Part shown: one piece after another, positions 5,767 to 5,818 of the stretch | Layout: every line of letters starts with the position of its first letter | How positions within the stretch are numbered: position 1 is the first letter of the stretch | Assembly: GCA_964385055.1 (NCBI GenBank) | Contig: CAYLMH010000060.1 | Span: forward strand, 1-5,818 | Reading direction: 5' to 3' | Length of the DNA: 5,818 nt | Source of the DNA: JACRPI01 sp964385055 | Lineage (GTDB): Archaea > Nanobdellota > Nanobdellia > Woesearchaeales > DSVV01 | The notes under the pieces: generated by a model | What the model was told of the DNA's origin: nothing | Seen by the model: only the letters and a program-made list of their open reading frames with translations | Database searches by the model: none | Position numbers and translations under genes: made by a program

Positions 5767-5776
5767 TTTTTTATAC
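5767..5776 (+). promoter_or_regulatory. TATA-like box for the gene at the right edge; T-tract behind the glycosyltransferase
   Basis: TTTTTTATAC, with a pyrimidine-rich stretch (TATTTCTTTTCC) after it. The ATA portion is centred roughly 29 nt before the ATG at 5802. The six-T run about 40 nt past the glycosyltransferase stop may also end that transcript. Confidence 0.4.
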
Positions 5777-5801
5777 TATTTCTTTTCCATAGATTCCAAA
5801 A

Positions 5802-5818
5802 ATGAAAGTAAGTTGCGT
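5802..5818 (+). CDS. Probable start of a further gene, cut by the window end
   Basis: ATG followed by codons for Lys-Val-Ser-Cys and then the edge. Only five residues are visible, so no function can be given. It is called because the TATA-like box at 5767-5776 sits at the same distance from this ATG as in the other genes of the window. Confidence 0.35.

Noticed and set aside
1..5818. tRNA, rRNA, CRISPR array, insertion sequence or attachment site
   Set aside because: No cloverleaf, regularly spaced direct repeats, transposase sequence or terminal inverted repeats were seen in reading both strands.

Overview
The window looks archaeal and most resembles a small-genome lineage such as the DPANN Woesearchaeota/Pacearchaeota group; that placement is inference, since no rRNA or marker gene is present. 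The main evidence is promoter architecture. Four of the five main genes, plus a probable sixth start at the right edge, have a TATA-like box whose centre lies about 26-30 nt upstream of the chosen ATG, with no Shine-Dalgarno sequence between. This fits archaeal TBP/TFB promoters driving leaderless mRNAs. The antiporter gene is close to the pattern, at about 32 nt. The rule moves three starts inward from the longest reading frame: the Fic-like gene to 1797, the propeller gene to 1925 and the glycosyltransferase to 4525.

Left part, minus strand (1-1797): a Fic-fold protein (826-1797) is followed after 53 bp by a gene that runs off the left edge (1-772). The Fic protein keeps the fold and flanking conserved sequence, but its catalytic loop is replaced: the expected HPFxDGNGR reads QPMKQAHKR, so it is probably a pseudoenzyme. 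The edge gene is open for 257 codons and carries two Asp-rich motifs spaced as in squalene/phytoene synthases, so it is probably a class I isoprenoid-synthase-like protein.

Middle, plus strand (1925-3079): divergent from the Fic gene across a 127-bp two-way promoter region lies a secreted or membrane-anchored eight-bladed PQQ-type beta-propeller. The 188-bp gap after it holds a GC-rich hairpin, TATA-like boxes on both strands and T-rich tracts on both strands. It may encode a tiny minus-strand transcript with a 10-15 codon ORF.

Right part, plus strand (3268-5818): a CPA2-type Na+/H+ (Kef/NapA-like) antiporter with an Asp-Asp ion site, then a family-4 glycosyltransferase closely resembling BshA, each with its own TATA box. 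A further gene appears to start at 5802 and is cut by the window end.

The genes do not form one obvious pathway. Most seem to be transcribed singly. The tightest unit is the Fic-like/isoprenoid-synthase-like pair. The items most worth following are the degenerate Fic protein, a perfect 12-bp inverted repeat inside its gene, and the possible small RNA or microprotein in the 3080-3267 gap.
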